A stretch of DNA of 64,000 nt, from the NCBI GenBank assembly GCA_965224815.1, contig CBDDAF010000003.1, positions 930,001 through 994,000 on the forward strand, given 5' to 3'. This document shows positions 24,845 through 32,875 of this stretch, one piece after another. Position numbers and translations under genes: made by a program. The DNA is from CAYPEL01 sp036479985 (lineage in GTDB: Bacteria; Pseudomonadota; Gammaproteobacteria; DSM-19610). Each line of letters begins with the position of its first letter. Within the stretch, counting starts at the first letter, position 1. The notes under the pieces were generated by a model, which had not been told where the DNA came from, searched no databases, and saw nothing but the letters and a program-made list of their open reading frames with translations.

Positions 24845-26269
24845 TCATTGTGATGTTGCCTGTTCGGCGCGTTTAGTGACAAACTCAATCGCACGGTCTA
24901 TTCGCTGCAAACAAGCTTCACGACCTACTAGAAACAGAGTTACATCAATACCAGGCGTTGCCGCCCGCCCGGAAACGGCAACTCGTAGCGGTTGTGCCAC
25001 TTTGCCGATATTTAATTCCAACGCTTCTGCCGTATCCGTTACTATTTTATAGATTGCTGCAGGCTCCCATACTTGCAATGATTCCAAACCAGTGCGTACA
25101 TTTTCAAGTGGTACTTTGGCACCTGCTTTTAAATGTTTTTTTGCTGCCTTCTGGTCGTACTCGTCAAAATCCCGGTAAAAGAATTCACTGATCTGCGCCA
25201 TTTCAACCAATGTTTTGGCACGCTCATGTTGGACTGTTGCCACTTCAGTAATATCAGGTCCGGATGCCGGGTCAATACCGCACTCGCCGAGATGATGGCT
25301 CAGATAACGGGCGACCTGTTCAGGCTTCATTTCCTTTATATAGTGTTGATTCAACCATGACAGTTTATCCTGATTAAAGACAGATGCCGCTTTATTAACG
25401 TCACCAATATCAAACAAACTGATCATTTCTTGCAGAGAAAATATTTCACTGTCGCCGTGAGACCAGCCGAGACGAACCAGATAATTTAATAACGCCTCAG
25501 GCAGATAACCGTCTTCGCGATACTGGATAACACTCACGGCACCGTGACGCTTGGATAAACGTTTACCGTCTTCGCCCAAAATCATCGGCACGTGTGCATA
25601 GATCGGTTGCGTTTGACCCATCGCAGCAAGCAGGTTTATTTGCCGAGGTGTGTTGTTAAGATGATCGTCGCCACGAATAACATGGGTGATTTGCATATCA
25701 CTGTCGTCAACCACGACGGTCAGATTATACGTCGGCGATCCATCAGTGCGTGCAATGATCAAATCATCCAGTTCATTATTATTGAACACCACCTCACCAC
25801 GAATCAGATCGTTGACAACGACATTACCCTCCGGTGGATTCCGAAAACGAATCACATAGGGTGCATCGGTTGATGGTGCTTCTGCCCGGTCACGGCAATG
25901 ACCGTCATAACGGGGTTTTTCCTTGCGCGCCATCTGACCAGTACGCAGTTCTTCCAGACGTTCTTTACTGCAATAGCACTTATAAGCGTGACATGCGTCG
26001 ATCAACGACTGGATAACTTCTTTATACCGGTCAAACCGGTGAGTCTGGTAAAACGGCCCTTCATCATAATCCAGGCCCAGCCAGTTCATGCCTTCGAGAA
26101 TCGCGTTGACCGATTCCGGTGTGGAACGCTCCAGATCAGTATCCTCGATTCGCAGCACAAACTGCCCACCGTGCTTACGGGCATATAACCAGGAAAATAA
26201 GGCCGTGCGGGCACCACCAATGTGCAGGTAACCAGTTGGGCTGGGAGCAAAGCGGGTACGAATTGTCAT
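24845..26269 (-). CDS. gltX: Glutamyl-tRNA synthetase
   Basis: 474 residues, typical of bacterial GluRS. It charges tRNA-Glu with glutamate. The N-terminus FAPSPTGYLHIGGARTAL holds the HIGH motif, and GKRLSKRHGA holds the KMSKS equivalent. A Cys-rich segment YKCYCSKERLEELR (about 98-112) may be part of a zinc site. The C-terminal helical anticodon-binding domain is complete, ending KRAEQATSQ. It is transcribed toward glnS. Confidence 0.97.
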   Translation of the reverse strand: MTIRTRFAPSPTGYLHIGGARTALFSWLYARKHGGQFVLRIEDTDLERSTPESVNAILEGMNWLGLDYDEGPFYQTHRFDRYKEVIQSLIDACHAYKCYCSKERLEELRTGQMARKEKPRYDGHCRDRAEAPSTDAPYVIRFRNPPEGNVVVNDLIRGEVVFNNNELDDLIIARTDGSPTYNLTVVVDDSDMQITHVIRGDDHLNNTPRQINLLAAMGQTQPIYAHVPMILGEDGKRLSKRHGAVSVIQYREDGYLPEALLNYLVRLGWSHGDSEIFSLQEMISLFDIGDVNKAASVFNQDKLSWLNQHYIKEMKPEQVARYLSHHLGECGIDPASGPDITEVATVQHERAKTLVEMAQISEFFYRDFDEYDQKAAKKHLKAGAKVPLENVRTGLESLQVWEPAAIYKIVTDTAEALELNIGKVAQPLRVAVSGRAATPGIDVTLFLVGREACLQRIDRAIEFVTKRAEQATSQ

Positions 26270-26361
26270 AAGATCTGGATGAATCGCCGAAAACCGGAAA
26301 TTCTACCAGACTACACGGGGTTTGACCGCCCTTTTAACCCGCCGTAGAATCTTCCAGGACA

Positions 26362-26436
26362 GGGCGATTAGCTCAGCGGGAGAGCACTGCCTTCACACGG
26401 CAGGGGTCACTGGTTCAATCCCAGTATCGCCCACCA
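26362..26436 (+). tRNA. tRNA-Val (CAC)
   Basis: 75 nt with encoded CCA. The anticodon stem CTGCC/GGCAG encloses TTCACAC, anticodon CAC. The acceptor stem pairs GGGCGAT with ATCGCCC. Confidence 0.96.
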
Positions 26437-26478
26437 TTATTATTAATCTAATTGGGGATTGTGAACTATTCGATTTTT

Positions 26479-26537
26479 GTAGGAGCGGCTTCAGCCGCGA
26501 TGGGTATACAGTGTTCATCGCGGCTGAAGCCGCTCCT
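26479..26537. repeat. REPIN interrupted by the IS110-family element
   Basis: The left arm is complete. The right arm runs to GCCGCTCCT and then stops at the IS. The missing ACA is found beyond the other IS end, at 27746-27748. Confidence 0.93.
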
Positions 26538-26720
26538 TGTATCTCTCTCGATAGGCTGTTTAGCTAGCAGTGTATCAGGGACTGTGAAGAGCTTGTGCCG
26601 CTCCTGAGGTTTTTAAGCCTGTGCTGTAGATGAAGCCTCACAGTTCAATTTTCTCAATAAACTGGATGGTATCCAAGTCCCTTTCACGGTGAAAGTGAGG
26701 CTGCATGTACAAGGTAAGTG
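26538..26720 (+). ncRNA. Candidate bridge RNA of the IS110-family element
   Basis: Four guide-like segments appear in the order known for IS621-type bridge RNAs. The left target guide GCCGCTCCT (26597-26605) is identical to the left half of the target REP. The right target guide CTGTAG (26624-26629) is complementary to CTACAG, the REP consensus; the occupied site reads CTACAA. The left donor guide GATGGTATC (26665-26673) is identical to the right IS end at 27736-27744. The right donor guide TACAAG (26708-26713) is complementary to CTTGTA at 26536-26541. A CTTTCAC/GTGAAAG self-complementary segment (26681-26695) lies between the donor guides. RNA ends are not defined by sequence alone. Confidence 0.82.
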
Positions 26721-26730
26721 GAGAGAGATC

Positions 26731-27711
26731 ATGGCGATAATCGGTATTGATGTGAGTAAGGCAAAGCTGGACTGTCTATGGCTGCGGGATATCGCTACGT
26801 TGAAGGTTAAGACGAAACAACAGTCCAATACGCCAGCCGGGTATCAGGCGTTGCTGGACTGGACGATGAAGCACACGGGTGAATCGATTGAACGATTCCA
26901 TTTTATTCTGGAAGCGACGGGTATTTATCACGAAGGGTTAGCACAGGCGTTATACACCGCCGGTGCCCAGGTCTCGGTGGTGAACCCGGCCCAGATCCGT
27001 GATTACGCACGAAGTCTAGGCACCCGCACGAAGACGGATAAAAAGGACAGCCTGGTAATCGCCCGGTATGGGGCGACCCAACAACCCCGGTTGTGGCAAC
27101 CTGAAGCGCCGGAGATCCGTTTGCTCAAGGCGCTGATTGCACGCTATGAAGCGGTTAAAAAAGACATCCAGCGGGAACTGAACCGTCTGGAGAAAGCCCA
27201 GATCACCCGGGACTCGACAGCGGTGTTACGCTCCATCGAAACGGTGCATGCGCAACTCGACACGGAGAAGACCCGGCTGGAACAGTTGATCAACGAACAC
27301 ATTGATCAACATCCCGACTTAAAAAAAGACCGTGTCTTGTTGGAAAGTATTCCCGGTGTTGGGCCGGTGATCTCGCAGCAGATGGTGGCGGTCATACGCA
27401 GCCGACCGTTTACCCGTGCCGCACAATGCGCAGCGTTTCTGGGGTTGGTACCCGTACAGCATGAATCCGGGAGCAGTGTGCGGGGACGAGCGCATTTATC
27501 CAAAGCCGGGGATGCGAAAGTCCGTGCCAAGCTCTACATGGCGGCGGTGGTTGCGATTCAACATAACCCCGATATTCGACAACAGTACGAACGTTTATTG
27601 CGCAAGGGTAAAACGAAAATGTGCGCCATCGGTGCAGCCATGCGCAAACTGGTACAGATCTGTTTTGGTGTGCTGAAACACCAAATACCTTATCAGTCTC
27701 AAGTGACTTGA
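26731..27711 (+). CDS. IS110-family DEDD/serine recombinase (transposase)
   Basis: 326 residues from ATG 26731, which has GGAGAGAG just upstream; the frame back to 26689 belongs to the bridge-RNA region. The RuvC-like DEDD N-terminal domain shows MAIIGIDVSKAKLD (first Asp), FILEATGIYHEGLA (Glu), and RTKTDKKDSLVIARY (Asp pair). A coiled coil (about 150-205) follows. The C-terminal Tnp_20 domain holds IPGVGPVISQQMV and GSSVRGRAHLSKAGD, with the candidate catalytic Ser. Length and architecture match IS621-type recombinases. It looks intact and should insert the element using the adjacent bridge RNA. Confidence 0.95.
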   Translation: MAIIGIDVSKAKLDCLWLRDIATLKVKTKQQSNTPAGYQALLDWTMKHTGESIERFHFILEATGIYHEGLAQALYTAGAQVSVVNPAQIRDYARSLGTRTKTDKKDSLVIARYGATQQPRLWQPEAPEIRLLKALIARYEAVKKDIQRELNRLEKAQITRDSTAVLRSIETVHAQLDTEKTRLEQLINEHIDQHPDLKKDRVLLESIPGVGPVISQQMVAVIRSRPFTRAAQCAAFLGLVPVQHESGSSVRGRAHLSKAGDAKVRAKLYMAAVVAIQHNPDIRQQYERLLRKGKTKMCAIGAAMRKLVQICFGVLKHQIPYQSQVT

Positions 27712-27767
27712 TCTTCGCTTGTGCTGGCTGAGGGAGATGGTATCTACAAGAACCTTAAGCTTCGCTG

Positions 27768-27857
27768 TCAAAGCGTTGTAAGTTTAAGTTTGCGCATTGT
27801 GTAAATTAACGCAACGATAATAAAAACACCGGCGATTGTCAGGCCATCAATAAACAT
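27768..27857 (-). CDS. Very small single-TM protein (29 aa)
   Basis: 29 residues, starting MFIDGLTIAGVFIIVALIY and ending KLKLTTL: one TM helix (about 7-20) and a basic tail. The start ATG 27857 has GGAG 6 nt upstream. A longer frame starts at 27953 but lacks a comparable ribosome site. It lies just beyond the IS110 element. No family is recognised. The hydrophobic-then-basic pattern resembles that of the 53-residue protein at 11826-11987, without clear sequence similarity. Confidence 0.5.
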   Translation of the reverse strand: MFIDGLTIAGVFIIVALIYTMRKLKLTTL

Positions 27858-27997
27858 AACTACTCCAGATAATAAAAACTGATCCCTGTTTATCGTCTGG
27901 CAGGCATTATAGTTTAATATATAATTGATTACTAATGTTACTACCGGAAACATAAAACACCATTTCTTTTAAAAGCCTGATTAATAAACGAAAATCA

Positions 27998-28057
27998 GTA
28001 GGAGCGGCTTCAGCCGCGATGAACACCGTAATCCATCGCGGCTGAAGCCGCTCCTAC
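27998..28057. repeat. REPIN downstream of the sigma-54 activator gene
   Basis: Full-length inverted arms with a short loop. It ends about 35 nt from the stop of the regulator gene. Confidence 0.95.
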
Positions 28058-28091
28058 AGTATTTGCAGAGTTTGCAAAACAAGATGAATGA

Positions 28092-29516
28092 TTATTGTAA
28101 TCCCAACCGCTGCATTCGGCGCCATAATGTACTGCGATCGATTCCCAGCATACGCGCCGCTTCAGACTTGGATCCCCCCGCCTGCCGCAACATATTCACG
28201 ATAAGCTGACGCTGTGAGGTATCTGACATGTTTTGCGTGGCTTGGCCATTTGCTGTTTCTGTCGCCTCAGAATAACGGCGAATATCCTGAGGTAAACAGG
28301 CAGGCGTCACAACCTTTTCTTCTGCCAGAATCATTCCATGCTCAACTGCATTAACCAGTTCACGGACATTGCCCGGCCAATGATAATCGAGCATGAGCGC
28401 CATTGTATCTTTGGTACAGGTAATGCCATCGGGGTAGCCACGCGCAACCAGTTGGTCACAAAAATGTGTGATTAACAAGGGTAGATCGCCCGGACGTTCA
28501 CGCAGTGGAGGAATCTTTAGTGGGATGACGGCTAACCGGTAAAATAAATCCGCTCTGAACTTGCCACTGTCTACCAGACTACGCAGTTCCTGATTGGATG
28601 CGCTGATCACCCGCACGTCCACTTCAACATTTTTATCGGAACCGACCATTTGTATGGACTGCTCTTCAATAGCTTTAAGCAACTTAGACTGCAAGTGCAA
28701 TGGAATCTCGCTGATCTCATCGAGAAACAGAGTACCGTTATGTGCTGTTTGAAACCGGCCAGCGCGCGACTGGATAGCGCCGGTAAAAGCACCTTTAACA
28801 TGTCCAAACAACTCTGACTCCATCAATGTCTCGGGGATAGCAGCACAGTTCACTTCAACAAAGGGCTGGCTGGCGCGCTTGCTATTATTATGGATCATCC
28901 GAGCCAGTAGAGTTTTCCCGGTGCCTGATTCACCCTGCAATAACACCGAAGCTTTGGTTGGAGAAATGTGACTCAGCTTGGCATTGATCTCCAGCATCTT
29001 GGGATCATTGGTAATAATGCCGGAATCTGCTGTCTCATTAAATACCGCTTCAAAGCGACGCTGCTCGGTAATATCTTTGAGCAATAAAATACGTAGTTCT
29101 TCCCCTTGATCAAAATTGACCATGCCCGTATGAAATTCTATAAAGCGTGTAAAACCATTATTGGTTGTGCGTTCTTCAAATTTTACAAATTCACCCGATG
29201 GACGCGCAGCCGCATCTTCTTCCCCTGCATCAAAAGCTGCTTTGAGAATGCTTTTTTGCAGGTTAAGACCGGTTTGATCTTTAATATCTTTTAGCGTTTT
29301 ACACTGTTTAATCCCCAGCAATTCCATCGCGGCAGGGTTTTGAAACATAACTTTTCCCTGTTTGCTTGCCAGCAAAACTCCCTCATGGATATGAGAAATA
29401 ATTGAATTTACAAGAGGTCCAAATTTTTCCACTAGATATTCCAGCTTGTTGAGCGATGATTGATGGACAAAATACTGTAGGAGCGGCTTCAGCCGCGATG
29501 AACACTGTAGCCCCAT
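28092..29516 (-). CDS. Sigma-54-dependent activator, PAS-AAA-Fis
   Basis: At most 474 residues. The only ATG of the frame (29516) lies inside a REPIN, and the first residues encode REP sequence (SRLKPLLQ). A GTG at 29432 would start directly at the PAS domain, so the N-terminus is unsettled. The PAS domain (about 30-150) has IHEGVLLASKQGKVMFQNPAA. The central AAA+ domain (about 165-395) has Walker A GESGTGKTLLAR, the sigma-54 contact motif GAFTGA in HVKGAFTGAIQ, and Walker B GTLFLDEISEIP. The C-terminal Fis-type HTH is SKSEAARMLGIDRSTLWRRM. No receiver domain is present, so the signal is probably sensed by PAS. It is upstream-adjacent to the envelope cluster and could control it (inference). 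Confidence 0.92.
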   Translation of the reverse strand: MGLQCSSRLKPLLQYFVHQSSLNKLEYLVEKFGPLVNSIISHIHEGVLLASKQGKVMFQNPAAMELLGIKQCKTLKDIKDQTGLNLQKSILKAAFDAGEEDAAARPSGEFVKFEERTTNNGFTRFIEFHTGMVNFDQGEELRILLLKDITEQRRFEAVFNETADSGIITNDPKMLEINAKLSHISPTKASVLLQGESGTGKTLLARMIHNNSKRASQPFVEVNCAAIPETLMESELFGHVKGAFTGAIQSRAGRFQTAHNGTLFLDEISEIPLHLQSKLLKAIEEQSIQMVGSDKNVEVDVRVISASNQELRSLVDSGKFRADLFYRLAVIPLKIPPLRERPGDLPLLITHFCDQLVARGYPDGITCTKDTMALMLDYHWPGNVRELVNAVEHGMILAEEKVVTPACLPQDIRRYSEATETANGQATQNMSDTSQRQLIVNMLRQAGGSKSEAARMLGIDRSTLWRRMQRLGLQ

Positions 29517-29537
29517 CGCGGCTGAAGCCGCTCCTAC
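29477..29537. repeat. REPIN overlapping the 5' end of the sigma-54 activator frame
   Basis: Full-length arms. Its loop supplies the only ATG of the activator frame, at 29516. Confidence 0.95.
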
Positions 29538-29595
29538 AGGGCATAATAAAGAATCAGAGGCTTCCTAAAATATTACTGTTGCGCCCTCTCTTGCC

Positions 29596-30275
29596 CTACT
29601 CGTAAAACGCCTGTGATCCGAACTGCCTGGCGGCTTGACGGTAGAAACTGCGGTAATGGGCAATGGCACTCAATCCATTCAGTGAAATATCGTAGACCTT
29701 CCAGTCTTTCTCATCTTCATAATGAAAATTGAAAACGATTCGCATAGGGGATTGAGAAGGAGGCAAAATACGTAATGCGATAGCCACTTCTGCTGGACCA
29801 ATCTGCCTCGGTGGATAAAAGTTCATTTGCAACTGCTGATCTTTAAATATACTTCTGCTGGACCAATCTGCCTCGGTGGATAAAAGTTCATTTGCAACTG
29901 CTGATCTTTAAATATATTTAACTGCTCACTTAATGCCATGAATATTTTTTCTTTTAATTGCTGCTGAAACTTGTTCTGTTCCTCGTCATTCATCCGCGGA
30001 TAATATGGACCCGCTATCCATTGCGCCATTCTGCCCAGGTCGATATGCTCCACCACTTCGTCCTGCAGAAATAGCATGATTGCAACGGGATCATGCTCTC
30101 CACCCGTTTGCATAAACTCTTTAATACGATTGAGTTTTTTCTTGAGCAGCTGTGTGGGTTGATCAACACTTTGTACAGGCCGGTATGCCCCTGGCGGTGG
30201 TGGATACGCCGCAGTCAGCGGTAACGAAGCACCCAGTGTCAGCAAAGCCAATGCCGCTAAAACGATTGTTTTCAT
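29596..30275 (-). pseudogene. MlaC/Ttg2D-like gene broken by a 65-bp tandem duplication
   Basis: Two frames carry the halves: 30275-29823 (signal peptide MKTIVLAALALLTLGASLPL, then LKKKLNRIKEFMQTGGEHD, FLQDEVVEHIDLGRMAQWIAG) and the remainder from 29832. The sequence 29786-29850 is repeated exactly at 29851-29915. Removing one copy leaves 615 nt, an uninterrupted 204-residue protein, normal for MlaC-type periplasmic phospholipid carriers. The joined protein continues QMNFYPPRQIGPAEVAIALRIL and FNFHYEDEKDWKVYDISLNG. With 65 extra bases the product is truncated after LKISSCK. It could be a real loss of function, a revertible phase-variable state or an assembly error. Confidence 0.85.
29786..29915. 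repeat. Exact 65-bp tandem duplication
   Basis: Copies at 29786-29850 and 29851-29915 are identical and abut. Because 65 is not a multiple of three, the MlaC-like frame is shifted. Confidence 0.95.
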
Positions 30276-30327
30276 AGTTCACCTGCCGCCATTATTTGTA
30301 AATGTTAGTGAGCCTCAGACTAATACC

Positions 30328-30388
30328 GTAGGAGCGGCTTCAGCCGCAATGGGTTTGCAGCGTTCATCACGGCTGAAGCCGCTCCTAT
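30328..30388. repeat. REPIN with decayed arms
   Basis: The left arm has GCCGCAAT, and the right arm has TCACGG and ends CCTATCA in place of CCTACAG. It lies between the GTPase gene and the MlaC-like gene. Confidence 0.9.
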
Positions 30389-30394
30389 CAGATG

Positions 30395-31918
30395 TTAATC
30401 TGATACTACAGTGACCACTGCAGCATCCCCTGAATCCGTAGTGGTTTTCTGTGCTTGCTGCTGCGTATCAACTTTTTTTGTTTGTTTACCCGATGGATCA
30501 GTAAAACGATCATTGAGCGATTGGATATAGCGGTCAGCATCTTCCAATGTCCGCTGTACTCGCTTACGGCCGAAGTGTCCCCAACCTGCCGGTTTGACAT
30601 CAAATATACTGCGCCAGAAACGTGTGTTTTTCTTGAAAGCACGCAGTAATCTATCCCGTTCTGGCCCCGCTTGCAGCGCATTACCTAATTTCTTAAGGAT
30701 ACGTTTCCTGACAATCTTGCGGGACAGAAAATGAATGACCATCAGCCCACCCACAACCGCTACAATTGCCGGGACTGCCTGACTGGGGTTATTGATAAAG
30801 TCATTCCACCAGGGTGCCGTAAAGCTAAATCCTTTCCAATACCCGGCCCAGCCGGTCAAGGCGAGCAACACGGCCGCCAACAACCCGTAGATAACAATAT
30901 CAAGCCAGAGCACACCACGGCCCCAACTCTGGGTCAGTGTTTTTATTTTAGGTGCATAGTAGTCTTCAATATCCCGCGCTGATTTCTCAAGCGCACCGAT
31001 GATCCGGTAAGCACGTTCAACACTGACAGCTTCCATACGATCATGTATCGCCGATAAATCAGCATCACGCTTGGACTCGAAACGTTCACGTAATGCAGGC
31101 TCTTCTATAGCAACTGCCGCATCAGGGTTGTAAATACTGTAAAAACGTCCGGCTGTCAGACCTTCCTGTGCCAACGCCCGCTGCCATGCCCCAAAGATAT
31201 CTTCTGGATTATCTTCACGTGCTGCCGTGTCTATCTGATTCAGGATATACATAAACTTGGTGGAATCTGCACGCCCTACTGTTTCACCGACCAGGTGGGT
31301 CAAGGTGTCGCCCATGGCACCGGGCTCCGGATGGCGCGCATCGAATAACACCAACACAAGATCTGACAAATCAATAATATGTTTAGTTAACCTGAGTGTT
31401 GCTGAACGTTGTGCGTCCGCATCAAAGCCGGGGGAATCAATAATAATCCTGCCGCGCAACTTATCACTGCGACTGGTCTTTAACTGTAAGTAAGCATCGA
31501 CTCGCCCACCCTCACCCGGCGCAACCTTCTCCAGCTCTTCACCAATCTGATAAAAAGGAAACCGCGGATCTGCATCCAACGCAAGGCCAGGCAGAACCCG
31601 TGATTCATGTTCGGCGCTGTAACAAACCACTGTGAATTTATCATCGACTGCCTGGTTGCCTGTATCCTGCAAGCGAGCACCTAAATAGTGATTGATAAAA
31701 GTCGATTTACCGGCTGAGAAAGTTCCCAATACTGAAATCAGTGGCCACCAGGAAATTTGTGTTGCAAAGGAATCATTTTTGCCCAACAAACCCATGGCAT
31801 AACCGACACGATCCAATTTTCGAAAACTGCCAACCACGGATACTAATACGGGGTTTTCTTCTTTTAAGTGCCCTTCCAGATGACTAAGGCGCTGTCGAAT
31901 TATTTTTCCGGCTCTCAT
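30395..31918 (-). CDS. Dynamin-like membrane GTPase
   Basis: 507 residues from ATG 31918; the frame continues to 31996 without a better site. The GTPase domain (about 60-280) has G1 GTFSAGKSTFIN, G3 IDSPGFDAD and G4 LNQIDT. A helical part follows, then two hydrophobic segments (about 340-365 and 385-410) and a basic, helical C-terminus ending in a Gln/Thr-rich tail. The layout fits bacterial dynamin/EHD-type or YjdA-like proteins that bind and reshape membranes. It is first-named here in a group with a coiled-coil membrane protein, a TPR protein and a ParA ATPase, suggesting a joint envelope task (inference). Confidence 0.82.
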   Translation of the reverse strand: MRAGKIIRQRLSHLEGHLKEENPVLVSVVGSFRKLDRVGYAMGLLGKNDSFATQISWWPLISVLGTFSAGKSTFINHYLGARLQDTGNQAVDDKFTVVCYSAEHESRVLPGLALDADPRFPFYQIGEELEKVAPGEGGRVDAYLQLKTSRSDKLRGRIIIDSPGFDADAQRSATLRLTKHIIDLSDLVLVLFDARHPEPGAMGDTLTHLVGETVGRADSTKFMYILNQIDTAAREDNPEDIFGAWQRALAQEGLTAGRFYSIYNPDAAVAIEEPALRERFESKRDADLSAIHDRMEAVSVERAYRIIGALEKSARDIEDYYAPKIKTLTQSWGRGVLWLDIVIYGLLAAVLLALTGWAGYWKGFSFTAPWWNDFINNPSQAVPAIVAVVGGLMVIHFLSRKIVRKRILKKLGNALQAGPERDRLLRAFKKNTRFWRSIFDVKPAGWGHFGRKRVQRTLEDADRYIQSLNDRFTDPSGKQTKKVDTQQQAQKTTTDSGDAAVVTVVSD

Positions 31919-32023
31919 ATTGAATACCTGTTTCTGTTTCAAATCACGACGTTGGTAGTGGTTAACTATCCATAGAACATCTGATGTGTCATGCACTTTG
32001 TCATAGTGAACCGTGCAAATACT

Positions 32024-32086
32024 GTAGGAGCGGCTTTAGCCGCGATAGATCTGTGCGGTGTCCATCGCGGCTAAAGCCGCTCCTAC
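32024..32086. repeat. REPIN, TTTA-loop variant
   Basis: Both arms carry GCGGC-TTTA-GCCGC in place of TTCA. The changes are matched in the two arms, so pairing is kept. Confidence 0.95.
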
Positions 32087-32145
32087 AGATTCCAGCTAAA
32101 TAATCAGACCTTCCCTAACTACTATAAATAACCTGGCAACCAAAT

Positions 32146-32673
32146 TCACCAGGGCATAAAATTATTCATGAAACGCATCGGCCCTGTCATATTTTGCATA
32201 TTATTTCCCATGGACGCCGTGTCATAGCGCATCAGATTCATCGTTTGGGTCATATTGCTCAGCGTTGTATTCATCACCTGAAGATTAGACGTCATACTAC
32301 TCAGCTCTTCTCCCTGACCAACAATGGCTGGCGTCATTGTCTTCATGCTGGTAGACATTGAATCCATAATAGTAACAATTTGCGACATGTACTCATCTAC
32401 ATTAATCATGTTGATAGCAACCGCTTCTACTCGCTGTGTAATTGCATCTATATCATTAGTCAGTTTGTAAATCAGGAAAAACCCATAGGCAGCCAGAATA
32501 ATAAAAGCGATCATTGAGGGATAAACAATTAGCTCCCAACGTCTCGCACTTGCTTCAAAGGTTTTCGCAAACTGATCCAGACATACGCCAAGTTTTTCAG
32601 CCACATCTTCGGACTGTGGATACTTGACAATATTACTCTGAGATCTGGAAGCCTCATTATCTGAATTGTTCAT
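32146..32673 (-). CDS. Single-TM coiled-coil protein with Met-rich tail
   Basis: 175 residues. A cytoplasmic N-terminus (about 1-48) leads to one TM helix (about 49-71, YPSMIAFIILAAYGFFLIYKL). A long heptad-like coiled coil (about 72-150) follows with many Met, Ser and Asn. The C-terminus (about 140-175) is unusually Met-rich (NLMRYDTASMGNN, NMTGPMRFMNNFMPW). I do not recognise a named family. It lies between the dynamin-like GTPase and the TPR/ParA genes on the same strand. The membrane fusion protein at 41371-42570 also has a Met-rich insert, so metal or membrane binding by Met clusters is possible (speculative). Confidence 0.75.
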   Translation of the reverse strand: MNNSDNEASRSQSNIVKYPQSEDVAEKLGVCLDQFAKTFEASARRWELIVYPSMIAFIILAAYGFFLIYKLTNDIDAITQRVEAVAINMINVDEYMSQIVTIMDSMSTSMKTMTPAIVGQGEELSSMTSNLQVMNTTLSNMTQTMNLMRYDTASMGNNMQNMTGPMRFMNNFMPW

Positions 32674-32768
32674 ATCATTATTTCCGGTTACGTTGTACCG
32701 GAATCCATCGGTAACAATTATTTTGGTTCATTATTGCCAGTGAACCTCTGATCAATCCGTAAGAACTT

Positions 32769-32831
32769 GTAGGAGCGGCTTCAGCCGCGATGAATGCTGT
32801 GTACTCCAATCGCGGCTGAAGCCGCTCCTAC
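32769..32831. repeat. REPIN downstream of the TPR gene
   Basis: Full-length inverted arms in the gap between the TPR gene and the coiled-coil gene. Confidence 0.95.
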
Positions 32832-32875
32832 ATTATTTGTATGCGTCATGACAGCATTCATGGTTAAATTAAAAA

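Larger units (their letters stand above)
26536..27745 (+). mobile_element. IS110-family element inserted at CT core of a REP arm
   Basis: Boundaries come from rebuilding the target. Upstream sequence ends GCCGCTC-CT (26536-26537), and after the second CT (27744-27745) comes ACAAGAACC. Joining them restores the REP end GCTCCTACA. The element is about 1208 bp with one core CT. It has no terminal inverted repeats of note, as in IS110 elements. It has a long left non-coding end (26538-26730), one transposase gene and a short right end (27712-27743). The circle junction would read GATGGTAT-CT-TGTATC, close to the IS621 donor as I remember it. Known IS110 members that target REP sequences are IS621 and ISPpu10. 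Confidence 0.9.
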
